DNA of 64,000 nucleotides from assembly GCF_036013975.1 (NCBI RefSeq), contig NZ_CP107904.1:7597001-7661000 (forward strand), given 5' to 3'. The notes under the pieces were generated by a model. It had not been told where the DNA came from. It ran no database searches and was given only the letters and a program-made list of their open reading frames with translations. Positions 1-8,534 of the stretch are shown piece by piece (within the stretch, counting starts at the first letter, position 1; each line of letters begins with the position of its first letter). Position numbers and translations under genes: made by a program. This stretch comes from Kitasatospora sp. NBC_00458 (GTDB lineage Bacteria; Actinomycetota; Actinomycetes; Streptomycetales; Streptomycetaceae).

Positions 1-684
<684 letters not shown>

Positions 685-763
685 TGCTCGCGTCCACTGT
701 GTTGTTCTGAAACAACGACCCCCACATCAGGTCACGGTGTGGGTGCGGTTGACAGTTTCATAG
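685..763 (+). other. 23S-5S intergenic spacer of the rrn operon
   Basis: A short spacer with no tRNA. It holds two small hairpins: GTTGTT/AACAAC (701-716, loop CTGA) and CCCACA/TGTGGG (721-743). They are probably part of the precursor processing structures. This is inference from position and symmetry. Confidence 0.7.
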
Positions 764-882
764 TGTTTCGGTGGTCATAGCGTGAGGGAAACGCCCGGTT
801 ACATTCCGAACCCGGAAGCTAAGCCTCACAGCGCCGATGGTACTGCAGGGGGGACCCTGTGGGAGAGTAGGACGCCGCCGAA
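764..882 (+). rRNA. rrf: 5S ribosomal RNA
   Basis: About 119 nt starting GTTTCGGTGGTCATAGCG and ending CGCCGCCGAAC, the usual streptomycete 5S. The CCCGGTTACATTCCGAACCC segment is the conserved loop B/helix III region. The distance to the 23S end fits a compact rrn operon. Ends are good to a few bases. Confidence 0.96.
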
Positions 883-892
883 CAATCATTCA

Positions 893-930
893 CAAAGAAC
901 CCCCGCCGGGAAACCGGCGGGGGTTCTTTG
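893..930 (+). terminator. rrn operon terminator
   Basis: A perfect 17-bp inverted repeat (893-909 and 914-930) with a GAAA loop begins 11 nt after the 5S end. The stem is very GC-rich (core CCCCCGCCGG). It closes the rRNA transcript before the convergent lipoprotein gene that ends at 981. Confidence 0.92.
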
Positions 931-980
931 CATTTCAGGGGAAGACGGAAGCGCGAGCGGAATTCGCGGAACGAGGGGCG

Positions 981-2180
981 TCAGCCCTGCGGTGCTGCCG
1001 CCGTGCCCCAGCTCGGCCGGCTCTCCGAGCGCTCGGGGGTGTCGGTGAGCCGGGTGGGGCTGCCGCCGTCCGGTTGCATGACGTACAGGTCGGAGGAGGT
1101 TCCGGTGCCGGCGGCCTGGGTGAACACGATGGAGCGTCCGTCGGGGGAGTAGGAGGCCGGGCCGTACGAGAGGTCGGAGGGGCCGGGGGTGAGCGCTTCG
1201 ATCGCGCTGCCGTCGGCGTGCATGGTGTAGATCCCGCCGCCGGGGGTGAGGTCGGGGCCGGCCGGGAACGTGGTGAAGACGATCCGCCCGCCGTCGGGGG
1301 ACCAGCCGGCGCGGCCGCCGGCCCGCAGCTCCCACGGGGTGAGCTGGTGCAGACCGGTGCCGTCGGCGGCGACGGAGAACAGGGCCCGGCCGTCGGCGGG
1401 CTGTCCGGTGGCGCTGGTGCGGTACTCGAAGACGAGCTGCTTCCCGTCGGGTGACCAGCTCGGGCTCGTCACCTCGCCGGAGTAGGGCTTGTCGTTGGTG
1501 AGGAAGGTCAGGCGCTGGACGTCGGTGCCGTCGGGGCTCATCAGGTACAGGTCGGAGTACTGGACCTGGCCGGTCTCGGGATCGCCGGCTCCCCAGGTGC
1601 GGTTGAAGGCGAGCCGTCGGCCGTCCGGGGAGAACGCGGGGTGGCTCTCGGCCTCGTTGACGCAGTCGGGGGCTCCGACGCTGCAGAGCGGGCCGACCTG
1701 GTGGGATTCCTCGCCGGTGGCCGTCGTGAGCCAGACCCGGGCGGCGTCGGTGCCGGTCCGGTCGAACGCGAGGGTGGCACCGTCGGGGGACCAGGACGGG
1801 TTGTCGTCCCGGGCGCCGTTCGGGGGCTGGGTGAGCGGGTGTTCGCCGGTGCCGTCGGGTCCGGTGGAGAGGATGGCGCCGGTGTCGCGTTCGGTGCTCG
1901 GGGTGACCCGGCTGGCGATCAGGCCGTTGCGCGCGGGCGGAGCGGTCGGGGTCGCGGCGACGGCGGCGCCGATCACCCCGGGGGAGGCGGCCGCTTCGGC
2001 CGCGGGGGTGGGCGTCGGGGTGGGGGAGGGCGACTCGGCCCGGATCTCGCTGAGCGGGATGTCGCCGGGCTGGGCGCCGCAGCCGGTGAGCAGGGCCCCT
2101 GCCAGCAGCAGGCCCGCACCGGCGCGAGTGCGGGTGCGGGCCGTGGTGGGGGTGGTCCGGGGGAGCCGTGTGTCGGTCAT
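981..2180 (-). CDS. PD40/TolB-like beta-propeller lipoprotein
   Basis: A 399-residue exported lipoprotein. The N-terminus has an Arg-rich segment, a hydrophobic core and a lipobox LTGC (Cys34), followed by a Pro/Thr-rich linker (about 48-60). From about residue 128 to the end it carries at least five PD40-type repeats: SWSPDG, AFSPDG, SWSPDG, GWSPDG and SYSPDG. These form the beta-propeller typical of TolB-like and WD40-like proteins. Bacterial relatives are ligand- or protein-binding scaffolds rather than enzymes, so the partner here is unknown. It is a single gene, convergent with the rrn operon. The ATG start gives a complete signal peptide. Family call is firm, function is not. Confidence 0.85.
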   Translation of the reverse strand: MTDTRLPRTTPTTARTRTRAGAGLLLAGALLTGCGAQPGDIPLSEIRAESPSPTPTPTPAAEAAASPGVIGAAVAATPTAPPARNGLIASRVTPSTERDTGAILSTGPDGTGEHPLTQPPNGARDDNPSWSPDGATLAFDRTGTDAARVWLTTATGEESHQVGPLCSVGAPDCVNEAESHPAFSPDGRRLAFNRTWGAGDPETGQVQYSDLYLMSPDGTDVQRLTFLTNDKPYSGEVTSPSWSPDGKQLVFEYRTSATGQPADGRALFSVAADGTGLHQLTPWELRAGGRAGWSPDGGRIVFTTFPAGPDLTPGGGIYTMHADGSAIEALTPGPSDLSYGPASYSPDGRSIVFTQAAGTGTSSDLYVMQPDGGSPTRLTDTPERSESRPSWGTAAAPQG

Positions 2181-2361
2181 GCGCGTCTCATCTCCGTCTT
2201 CGATCCGCCGGGTGAGTGCGGGCGGGTCCCGAGGGAGCTGTCACTTTGTCAGATCGGACGCGGTGGAGACGGGGCGACACGCGACGCTGTGCGTCCGCCC
2301 GGGCACCCGGAGTAGTCCTTCGGGGTGTGGAGGGAACGCGACGGGCGGGTGCCGGGCTTGT

Positions 2362-3132
2362 TCAGTCGCGCGCGGTCCGGCGTTCGGCCTTGGCGGCGGC
2401 TTCCGCCTCGTCCTCGGCCTCGGCGGTCTCCAGGGTGGGAGCGGTGCCGCCGAGGTGGGTGGGCAGCCACCAGGTGTCGTCGGGGCCGGAGGGCTTGCCG
2501 GGGTACTCGCGCTGGGCCTGGTCGAGCATCTCGGACATCGCGGCGCGGAGCCGGCGGGTGACCATGACGGGCTTGTCGGTGGGTGCCAGCTCGATCGGCT
2601 CGCCGATCATGATGGTCACCGGGACGTGCCGCTTGGTGAGGGTCTTCGGGCGGCCCTTGGTCCAGAGCTGCTGGGTGCCCCAGAGGATGACCGGCAGCAG
2701 CGGGGTGCCGGAGTCGGCGGCCATCCGGGCGGCGCCGGTCTTGAACTTCTTCAGCATGAAGGAGCGGCTGATGGTCGCCTCGGGGAACACCCCGACGACC
2801 TCGCCGGCCCGCAGGGCTCGGACGGCGGCCTCGTACGCGGGCTGGCCGTCGGTGCGGTCGACCGGGATGTGCTTCATGCCGCGCATCAGCGGGCCGGAGA
2901 CGGCGTGCTTGAAGACGTCGTCCTTGGCCATGAAACGGGTCTTGCGCTTGCCGCCGCGGAAGGCGCCGAGGCCGGCGAAGAGGAAGTCCAGGTAGCTGAT
3001 GTGATTGCTCACCAGGACCGCTCCGCCCTTGGCGGGAATGTGTTCGGCGCCGACGATCTTGATGCGCACGTCGAGCGCGCGGAAGACGGTCAGTGCGGCG
3101 CCGATCACCGGCGGGTACACGAACTCTGCCAC
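2362..3132 (-). CDS. 1-acylglycerol-3-phosphate acyltransferase (PlsC family)
   Basis: A 256-residue lysophospholipid acyltransferase, expected to transfer a fatty acyl group to sn-2 of 1-acylglycerol-3-phosphate in phospholipid synthesis at the membrane. The catalytic NHxxxxD motif is NHISYLD (His44, Asp49). Block III is present as GVFPEATISRS. The short N-terminus begins VAEFVYPPVIG and is hydrophobic. I chose the GTG at 3132 because AGGA sits 6-7 nt upstream and actinobacterial relatives begin this way. An in-frame ATG at 3216 would add 28 low-complexity residues. The gene stands alone between the PD40 lipoprotein and the DUF4395 gene. Acyl specificity cannot be read from sequence. Confidence 0.88.
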   Translation of the reverse strand: MAEFVYPPVIGAALTVFRALDVRIKIVGAEHIPAKGGAVLVSNHISYLDFLFAGLGAFRGGKRKTRFMAKDDVFKHAVSGPLMRGMKHIPVDRTDGQPAYEAAVRALRAGEVVGVFPEATISRSFMLKKFKTGAARMAADSGTPLLPVILWGTQQLWTKGRPKTLTKRHVPVTIMIGEPIELAPTDKPVMVTRRLRAAMSEMLDQAQREYPGKPSGPDDTWWLPTHLGGTAPTLETAEAEDEAEAAAKAERRTARD

Positions 3133-3327
3133 GGTCAGTCCTGACTTCGACGGGCCTCGCGGCCCGGTACGGCGGGTACCCGTGCCGTACGTGGGGGCCG
3201 ACCGGGGGCGCGGCACGCCGCGGCGGCCACGGGTGATACACGGAGATGATCCCCCGAAGGGGTGCCCGCTGTCACCTGAGGCGTCCTGCCAGGCGGAATG
3301 TGAAGGTGTGATGTGCGTGATGGGCCG

Positions 3328-3348
3328 GGCCGGGAACTTTTCCCGGCC
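3328..3348 (-). terminator. hairpin downstream of the DUF4395 gene
   Basis: GGCCGGGAA and TTCCCGGCC form a perfect 9-bp stem with a CTT loop. It lies 66 nt past the stop of the leftward DUF4395 gene and upstream of the plsC-like gene, so it probably ends the DUF4395 transcript. Confidence 0.65.
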
Positions 3349-3413
3349 GGACCCGGACCCGGCTGCGGACCCCGGACTGTGGACCCGGGGCCGGGTCGTC
3401 CGGAGCGGGGCGG

Positions 3414-3839
3414 TCAGGCGGCGATGTCCACCCGCCCCTGCGCGCGGCGGACCAGCAGGTACATCTCGCAGCCCAGGCAGTAGCCGAAGGCGGCGTTGAG
3501 GAAGGCGGCGGCGAGTGCGAAGCCGGTCGCGAGCAGGCCGAGCCAGGCGACCCCGGTGAGGAAGCCGAGCGCGCCGACGACGGCGAAGACCAGGCCGACG
3601 CCCTGGGCGAACCTCGGCGGGCGCTCGTCCTCGGTCTCGGTCGGCGGTGCCAGGCGGGGGCGGACCAGGGTGCGGTAGAGCCAGCCGTACGGGGAGCGGC
3701 GCAGCCCGCCGAGGGCGCCGAGGGCGAAGACGAGCGCCTGGGCGGCGAGCAGCGGCCCGCTGCCGGTGAGCAGGACGGCGACGAGGACGACGGTGGTGAG
3801 CGCGGCGGCGAAGCGCGGGCCGCGGGGATCGATCTGCAC
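3414..3839 (-). CDS. DUF4395 membrane protein
   Basis: A 141-residue protein with about four hydrophobic segments, matching the DUF4395 family. It starts MQIDPRGPRF (GTG at 3839, GGAG 5 nt upstream) and has a C-terminal CLGC pair in the sequence FGYCLGCEMY. An upstream ATG at 3914 is in frame but would add a non-conserved 25-residue stretch. DUF4395 proteins often sit beside thioredoxin-like proteins, and here a membrane-anchored thioredoxin is divergent 221 bp away. That context and the CxxC suggest a role in membrane thiol-disulfide exchange. This is inference, because the family has no assigned reaction. Confidence 0.8.
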   Translation of the reverse strand: MQIDPRGPRFAAALTTVVLVAVLLTGSGPLLAAQALVFALGALGGLRRSPYGWLYRTLVRPRLAPPTETEDERPPRFAQGVGLVFAVVGALGFLTGVAWLGLLATGFALAAAFLNAAFGYCLGCEMYLLVRRAQGRVDIAA

Positions 3840-4060
3840 GGGGGCTCCGGGAGGGACGGCGACGGGGTGACGGCGGGGGCGCGTCAGCGACAGCGCGAGG
3901 CCGTGGCCCGGCACAGGTCGACCACCCGGCGGGCGGTCAGCAGCGGCTGTGCGGGGCGGTCGGAGTCCACCCGGCGATCGTACGCGGGTGGTGGGCCGGC
4001 GGTCGACCGGTTTGCGGGGGTCCGCTCCGGGCGTCCGGAGGGGGCGGGCAGACTGGGGGG

Positions 4061-4474
4061 ATGACCGGGTTGGTGGTGTGCGTTGTCGTGCTCGCGGTGG
4101 CGAGTGCGTTCGGGCTGCTGCGGGCCAAGCGCGACGGGAGGCTGCGGGTGCGGGCGAAGGACGGGGCGGTGGCGCTGTCGGCGGCCGAGCTGGGGGTGCC
4201 GCTCGGGGAGCGGGCGACCCTGGTGCAGTTCTCGACCGCGTTCTGCCAGCCCTGCCGGGCGACCCGCCGGGTGCTCGCCGAGGTGGCGGAGATGGTCGAC
4301 GGGGTGGCGCACGTCGAGCTGGACGCCGAGGAGCGGCTGGAGCTGGTCCGGCGGCTGGACATCCTGCGGACGCCGACCGTGCTGGTGCTCGACGCGCGGG
4401 GCCGGGTGGTGCGCCGGGCGGCCGGGCAGCCCAGGCGGGCGGACGTGATCGCGGCGTTGGGCGAGGCGGTCTGA
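4061..4474 (+). CDS. membrane-anchored thioredoxin-like protein
   Basis: A 137-residue protein with an N-terminal hydrophobic helix (residues 3-20) followed by a thioredoxin fold. The active site is CQPC (Cys62/Cys65) within FSTAFCQPC, and the cis-proline segment is RTPTVLVLD. The helix should anchor the domain outside the membrane, where it would reduce or isomerise disulfides. It is divergent from the DUF4395 gene, a common pairing in streptomycetes. The start ATG is consistent with the membrane helix. It could serve cytochrome maturation or general redox repair; nothing in the window decides which. Confidence 0.85.
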   Translation: MTGLVVCVVVLAVASAFGLLRAKRDGRLRVRAKDGAVALSAAELGVPLGERATLVQFSTAFCQPCRATRRVLAEVAEMVDGVAHVELDAEERLELVRRLDILRTPTVLVLDARGRVVRRAAGQPRRADVIAALGEAV

Positions 4475-4847
4475 GGGGCTCCGCGCGCCCCCGGTGTGAA
4501 GGGCGCGGGCCGCTTCCGCAGTGGATCCGGAGGGGAACGGACCGCCCTGCGGCGTGGACCAGGGGTCGGACTGGGGCAGGATGTCCCCTGACGGCAGTGC
4601 AGGCCGTCCCGTGGCAACCGTCCGGACCGGGGCCCCTCCCGGGCGGGTCGGAGGGTCCGCGGGACGCTCGGAAGGGACCGCCCGACGTAAGCTACTGGCC
4701 AGTAGTGAACGTTGTGCTACCGGCGGGTATGCTGCCGGGAAGTTCCGGACCGGCACGGGAACACGCTGCCCGGAGCGGGTGCGTGCCGTGTTCGCGCCCG
4801 CTTGCACAGCCGCAGCCGCCGGACGAGACCAGTACAGGAGACAGGCC
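4475..4847 (+). other. 373-bp leader/promoter region of etfBA
   Basis: No convincing gene. An in-frame extension of etfB runs back to 4521 but has no family-like sequence. The region contains the palindrome and promoter candidate listed at 4692-4733, and the etfB ribosome-binding site AGGAG at 4836-4840. Confidence 0.6.
4692..4733 (+). promoter_or_regulatory. candidate etfBA promoter with overlapping 14-bp palindromic operator
   Basis: CTACTGGCCAGTAG (4692-4705) is a perfect 14-bp palindrome of the kind bound by TetR-family dimers. It abuts a -35-like GTGAAC (4705-4710). This is followed after exactly 17 nt by a -10-like TATGCT (4728-4733). The predicted transcript start is about 100 nt before the etfB GTG. 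A repressor bound here would block RNA polymerase. The regulator is not encoded nearby. The palindrome is seen directly; the promoter assignment is inference. Confidence 0.55.
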
Positions 4848-5633
4848 GTGAGCTTGAGGATCGTTGTCTGTGTGAAGTACGTGCCGGACGCGACGGGCGA
4901 CCGTCGTTTCGCGGACGACCACACCACCGACCGGGAGGGCGTGGACGGCCTCCTGTCGGAGCTGGACGAGTACGGCGTGGAGCAGGCGCTGCGGATCGCG
5001 GAGGCGAGCGGTGACGCCGAGGTGACGGTGCTGACGGTCGGTCCGGACGACGCGAAGGACGCGCTGCGCAAGGCGCTGTCGATGGGTGCGGACAAGGCCG
5101 TGCACGTGAACGACGACGACATCCACGGTTCGGATGTGATCGGGACGTCGGCGGTGCTGGCGAAGGCGCTGGAGAAGACCGGGTTCGACCTGGTGATCGG
5201 TGGTATGGCGTCGACGGACGGGTCGATGGGTGTGCTGCCGGCGCTGCTGGCGGAGCGTCTGGGCGTGCCGCAGGTGACGCTGCTGTCGGAGGTGTCGGTC
5301 GAGGGCGGTGTGGTGAGGGGCCGTCGTGACGGTGACGCGGCGACGGAGCTGGTGGAGGCCGCGCTGCCGGCGGTGGTCTCGGTGACGGACCAGTCGGGTG
5401 AGGCCCGTTACCCGTCGTTCAAGGGGATCATGGCGGCGAAGAAGAAGCCGGTGCAGTCGCTGGACCTGGACGACCTGGGCATCGAGGCGGACGAGGTCGG
5501 TCTGGCGGGTTCGTGGACGGCGGTGGAGTCGGTGGCCGCGCGTCCGGCGCGGACCGCGGGCACGGTCGTCAAGGACGAGGGCGAGGGCGGCAAGGCGCTC
5601 GCGGGCTTCCTCGCCGACCAGAAGTTCATCTAG
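4848..5633 (+). CDS. etfB: electron transfer flavoprotein beta subunit
   Basis: A 261-residue protein, the normal EtfB length. It pairs with EtfA to form the FAD/AMP-binding heterodimer that accepts electrons from acyl-CoA dehydrogenases and passes them to the quinone pool. The N-terminus SLRIVVCVKYVPD and the central LLSELDEYGVEQALRIAE are characteristic. The AMP-binding region lies around GMASTDGSMGVLPALLAE. The GTG at 4848 has AGGAG at a 7-nt spacing and gives the family N-terminus; the longer in-frame upstream start at 4521 does not. etfA follows after 45 bp in one operon, controlled by the candidate operator at 4692. Confidence 0.95.
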   Translation: MSLRIVVCVKYVPDATGDRRFADDHTTDREGVDGLLSELDEYGVEQALRIAEASGDAEVTVLTVGPDDAKDALRKALSMGADKAVHVNDDDIHGSDVIGTSAVLAKALEKTGFDLVIGGMASTDGSMGVLPALLAERLGVPQVTLLSEVSVEGGVVRGRRDGDAATELVEAALPAVVSVTDQSGEARYPSFKGIMAAKKKPVQSLDLDDLGIEADEVGLAGSWTAVESVAARPARTAGTVVKDEGEGGKALAGFLADQKFI

Positions 5634-5678
5634 TCCCGCCCGTCAGCGCACCCAACGATCGATCAGGAGCAACGAATC

Positions 5679-6641
5679 ATGGCTGAGATCCTGGTTCTCG
5701 TGGACCACGCCGACGGCGCGGTCCGCAAGCCGGCCCTCGAACTGCTGACCCTGGCCCGCCGGATCGGCGAGCCCTCCGCGGTCGTCCTCGGCGCCGGCGC
5801 GGCCGCCGCGGCGATCGCCGCCAAGGCCGCCGAGTACGGCGCGGCGAAGGTCTACACGGCCGACGGCGCCGAGTTCGCCGACCAGCTGGTCGTCCCCAAG
5901 GTGGACGCCCTGGCCCAGATCGCCAAGGCCAGCGAGGCCGCCGCGGTCCTCGTCACCTCCTCCGGCGAGGGCAAGGAGGTCGCCGCCCGCGTGGCGCTGC
6001 GCCTCGGCTCCGGCATCATCACCGACGCCGTCGACCTGGAGGCCGGCGACGGCGGCCCGGTCGCCACCCAGTCGGTGTTCGCCGCCTCCTTCCAGGTGAA
6101 GTCCAGGGTGTCGCAGGGCGCCCCGGTGATCACCGTCAAGCCGAACGCCGTCGCCCCGGAGGCCGCCCCGGCCGCGGGCGCCGTCGAGGACGTCGCCGTC
6201 GCCTTCACCGGCAACGCCGCCAAGGTCGTCTCGCGCACCCCGCGCGTCTCCACCGGCCGCCCCGAGCTGACCGAGGCCGCCATCGTGGTCTCCGGCGGCC
6301 GCGGCGTCGGCGAGGCCGCCGGCTTCGGCGTGGTCGAGGAGCTCGCGGACGCGCTGGGCGCGGCCGTCGGCGCCTCGCGCGCCGCCGTCGACGCCGGCTG
6401 GTACCCGCACACCAACCAGGTCGGCCAGACCGGCAAGCAGGTCTCGCCCCAGCTGTACATCGCGGCGGGCATCTCCGGCGCCATCCAGCACCGGGCCGGC
6501 ATGCAGACCTCGAAGACCATCGTGGCCGTCAACAAGGACCCCGAGGCCCCGATCTTCGAGCTGGTCGACTACGGCGTGGTCGGCGACCTCTTCGCGGTGC
6601 TGCCGCAGCTCACCGCCGAGGTGAAGGCCCGCAAGGGCTGA
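5679..6641 (+). CDS. etfA: electron transfer flavoprotein alpha subunit
   Basis: A 320-residue partner of EtfB. The N-terminal half (MAEILVLVDH onwards) is the nucleotide-binding-like domain. The C-terminal half (from about residue 195) is the FAD domain with the signature VVSGGRGVG, VGASRAAVDAGW, QVGQTGKQVSPQLYIAAGIS and AIQHRAGM. The mature complex transfers electrons in fatty-acid and amino-acid oxidation. AGGAGC lies about 10 nt before the ATG. It follows etfB in the same operon and ends just before the hairpin at 6662. Codon use and length are normal. Confidence 0.96.
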   Translation: MAEILVLVDHADGAVRKPALELLTLARRIGEPSAVVLGAGAAAAAIAAKAAEYGAAKVYTADGAEFADQLVVPKVDALAQIAKASEAAAVLVTSSGEGKEVAARVALRLGSGIITDAVDLEAGDGGPVATQSVFAASFQVKSRVSQGAPVITVKPNAVAPEAAPAAGAVEDVAVAFTGNAAKVVSRTPRVSTGRPELTEAAIVVSGGRGVGEAAGFGVVEELADALGAAVGASRAAVDAGWYPHTNQVGQTGKQVSPQLYIAAGISGAIQHRAGMQTSKTIVAVNKDPEAPIFELVDYGVVGDLFAVLPQLTAEVKARKG

Positions 6642-6661
6642 TCCGCCGCCAGGCAGGTCCA

Positions 6662-6697
6662 CGAGGGCGCGTCCGGGAACACCCGGGCGCGCCCTCG
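6662..6697 (+). terminator. etfBA terminator
   Basis: A 16-bp stem (6662-6677 with 6682-6697, one G-U type mismatch) and loop AACA, starting 20 nt after the etfA stop. GC-rich, no T-tract, as is common in streptomycetes. Confidence 0.8.
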
Positions 6698-6839
6698 GCG
6701 CGTCCGGGCCCCGACGGCGGCGCGGCGCGGTGGTCCCCGGGGCCGGGCCCCGGCGGCGGGCCCGTAGAGTCGGCGGCACGAGCGCCGGCGACCGCCGGCG
6801 GCGGGGCGGCCGATCGCGGACTGGGGCGAGGGCGGACAC

Positions 6840-8276
6840 ATGACACTCTTGACGGCACTTCAAGGCGGCTTCGGGGACTCCGGCGACGCGTTGCGGATCG
6901 ACGGACGGACACTCTCCCGGGAGCAGCTGCTCGGCGCGGCCACCGCCGTCGCCGACCGGGTGGCGGGCGCCCCCGCGCTCGCGGTGCTCGCCCGGCCCAC
7001 CGCCGAGACCGTGGCCGCCGTGGTCGGCGGCCTGCTCGCCGGGGTGCCGGTCGTCCCGCTGCCACCCGACTCCGGCCCCAAGGAACGGGCCCACATCCTG
7101 CGCGACTCCGGCGCGGCCCTGCTCGCGCACGCCGCCGGGGACACGCCCCCGGAGGACGGTCCGGCCGACGGCCCGGCGGTCACGGCGGTCCCCGTCGACC
7201 TGGCGGAGCGCTCCGCCACCACCTACGCCGAACCGGCCGCGGGGACGGCCGCCTTCATCCTCTACACGTCCGGCACCACCGGCGCGCCCAAGGGCGCGGT
7301 GATCCACCGCTCCGCCGTGGCCGCCGACCTCGACGCGCTCGCCGAGGCCTGGCAGTGGGATGCCGGGGACACCCTCGTGCACGGGCTGCCGCTTTTCCAC
7401 GTGCACGGACTGGTGCTCGGCGTGCTCGGCGCGCTGCGCACCGGCAGCCGGCTGGTGCACACCGGGCGCCCCACCCCCGCCGCCTACGCGGAGGCCGGGG
7501 GCAGCCTCTACTTCGGCGTGCCGACGGTCTGGTCCCGGGTGGCGGCCGACGGGGAGGCGGCCGGGCGGCTGGCCTCAGCCCGTTTGCTGGTCTCCGGCAG
7601 CGCCCCGCTGCCCGTCCCGGTCTTCGAACGGCTGGCCGCGCTGACCGGCCACGCGCCGATCGAGCGGTACGGGATGACGGAGTCGCTGATCACCGCCTCC
7701 ACCCGGGCCGACGGCGAGCGCCGCCCCGGCAGCGTCGGCCTGCCGCTGGCCGGCGTGCGGACCCGGCTGGTCGGCGAGGACGGCGGGCCCGTCCCGTACG
7801 ACGGCGAGAGCGTCGGCGAGCTGCAGGTCGCCGGACCGACCCTGTTCGCCGGGTACCTCAACCGGCCGGACGCCGACGCCGAGGCCTGGACGGCGGACGG
7901 CTGGTTCCGCACCGGGGACGTCGCGGTGATCGGCCCGGACGGCTTCCACCGGATCGTCGGCCGGGCCTCCGTCGACCTGATCAAGAGCGGCGGCTACCGG
8001 ATCGGTGCCGGCGAGGTCGAGGCGGCACTGCGCGACCACCCCGCGGTGGCCGACGCGGCCGTGGTCGGCGCGCCCGACGAGGACCTCGGCCAGGCGGTCG
8101 TCGCGTACGTCATCCCGGACGGTCCCGTGACGGGGGAACAGCTGACGGCCTTTGTGGCGGAGCGGCTCTCGGTGCACAAGCGTCCCCGCCGGGTCGTGCT
8201 GGTGCCCGAACTGCCCAGGAACGCCATGGGAAAGGTGCTGAAGAAGCAGCTGCTCGCCGAGTCGGCACTCGGGTGA
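6840..8276 (+). CDS. matB: malonyl-CoA synthetase-like acyl-CoA ligase
   Basis: A 478-residue ANL-superfamily ligase expected to activate malonate (or methylmalonate) with ATP and CoA. The P-loop is YTSGTTGAPKG (about residues 142-152), and the adenylate-binding motif is ERYGMTES. The aspartate motif is WFRTGDVA, and the catalytic lysine lies in NAMGKVLKK near the C-terminus. The stretches QGLPLFHVHGLVLG-type (here HGLPLFHVHGLVLG), LLVSGSAPLPV and DLIKSGGYRIGAGE closely resemble the Streptomyces coelicolor MatB I remember. The protein is shorter than long-chain fatty acyl-CoA ligases. It would supply extender units for polyketide or fatty acid synthesis. It has its own hairpin right after the stop. 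Substrate is by resemblance only. Confidence 0.78.
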   Translation: MTLLTALQGGFGDSGDALRIDGRTLSREQLLGAATAVADRVAGAPALAVLARPTAETVAAVVGGLLAGVPVVPLPPDSGPKERAHILRDSGAALLAHAAGDTPPEDGPADGPAVTAVPVDLAERSATTYAEPAAGTAAFILYTSGTTGAPKGAVIHRSAVAADLDALAEAWQWDAGDTLVHGLPLFHVHGLVLGVLGALRTGSRLVHTGRPTPAAYAEAGGSLYFGVPTVWSRVAADGEAAGRLASARLLVSGSAPLPVPVFERLAALTGHAPIERYGMTESLITASTRADGERRPGSVGLPLAGVRTRLVGEDGGPVPYDGESVGELQVAGPTLFAGYLNRPDADAEAWTADGWFRTGDVAVIGPDGFHRIVGRASVDLIKSGGYRIGAGEVEAALRDHPAVADAAVVGAPDEDLGQAVVAYVIPDGPVTGEQLTAFVAERLSVHKRPRRVVLVPELPRNAMGKVLKKQLLAESALG

Positions 8277-8277
8277 C

Positions 8278-8310
8278 GGGCGGTCACCCGACGGCTGTCG
8301 GGTGACGCCC
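8278..8310 (+). terminator. matB terminator
   Basis: The core GTCACCCGAC/GTCGGGTGAC (8283-8292 and 8297-8306) is a perfect 10-bp stem with loop GGCT. It can extend outwards through GGGC/GCCC with one bulged base. It begins two bases after the matB stop codon. Confidence 0.75.
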
Positions 8311-8400
8311 GCTCACCTTCCGTGAGCCCTTCCTTTGGCGCACTCCACTGCGCACGGTGAGCGGACGCGTGCCTAACGTGACACGCAGGCAGAACTGAAT

Positions 8401-8462
8401 CCCCGGGCTCCGCTCCCCGGCTTCCGGCCGTACGGCCGGAAGCCGGGGAGCGGAGCCCGGGG
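8401..8462. repeat. perfect 62-bp palindrome
   Basis: Thirty bases (8401-8430) are repeated exactly as their reverse complement at 8433-8462, separated only by TA, so the whole 62 bp is self-complementary. The arm starts CCCCGGGCTCCGCTCC and the centre is CGGCCGTACGGCCG. It sits 73 bp before the NlpC/P60 start codon and 91 bp after the matB hairpin, so it is not needed to terminate matB. It may form a cruciform, act as a leader attenuator, or be a dyad repeat element. Confidence 0.9.
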
Positions 8463-8534
8463 AGCGGTCCCGCCTCGTCCAGCGTTCCGCGATCCGCGTT
8501 CCGCGTTCAGTGCTCAGCAAAGGAAGACAGCAGG

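Noticed and set aside
4521..4847. N-terminal extension of EtfB
   Set aside because: In frame but non-conserved, and the GTG at 4848 has a good ribosome site and gives the normal family length.
5643..7460. 605-codon leftward open frame
   Set aside because: Antisense of etfA and matB; GC-rich DNA gives long spurious frames.
8277..8534. Cyclic-di-AMP (ydaO-type) riboswitch upstream of the NlpC/P60 gene
   Set aside because: Such riboswitches often precede wall hydrolase genes in streptomycetes, but I could not find the conserved core segments here; only the palindrome is present.
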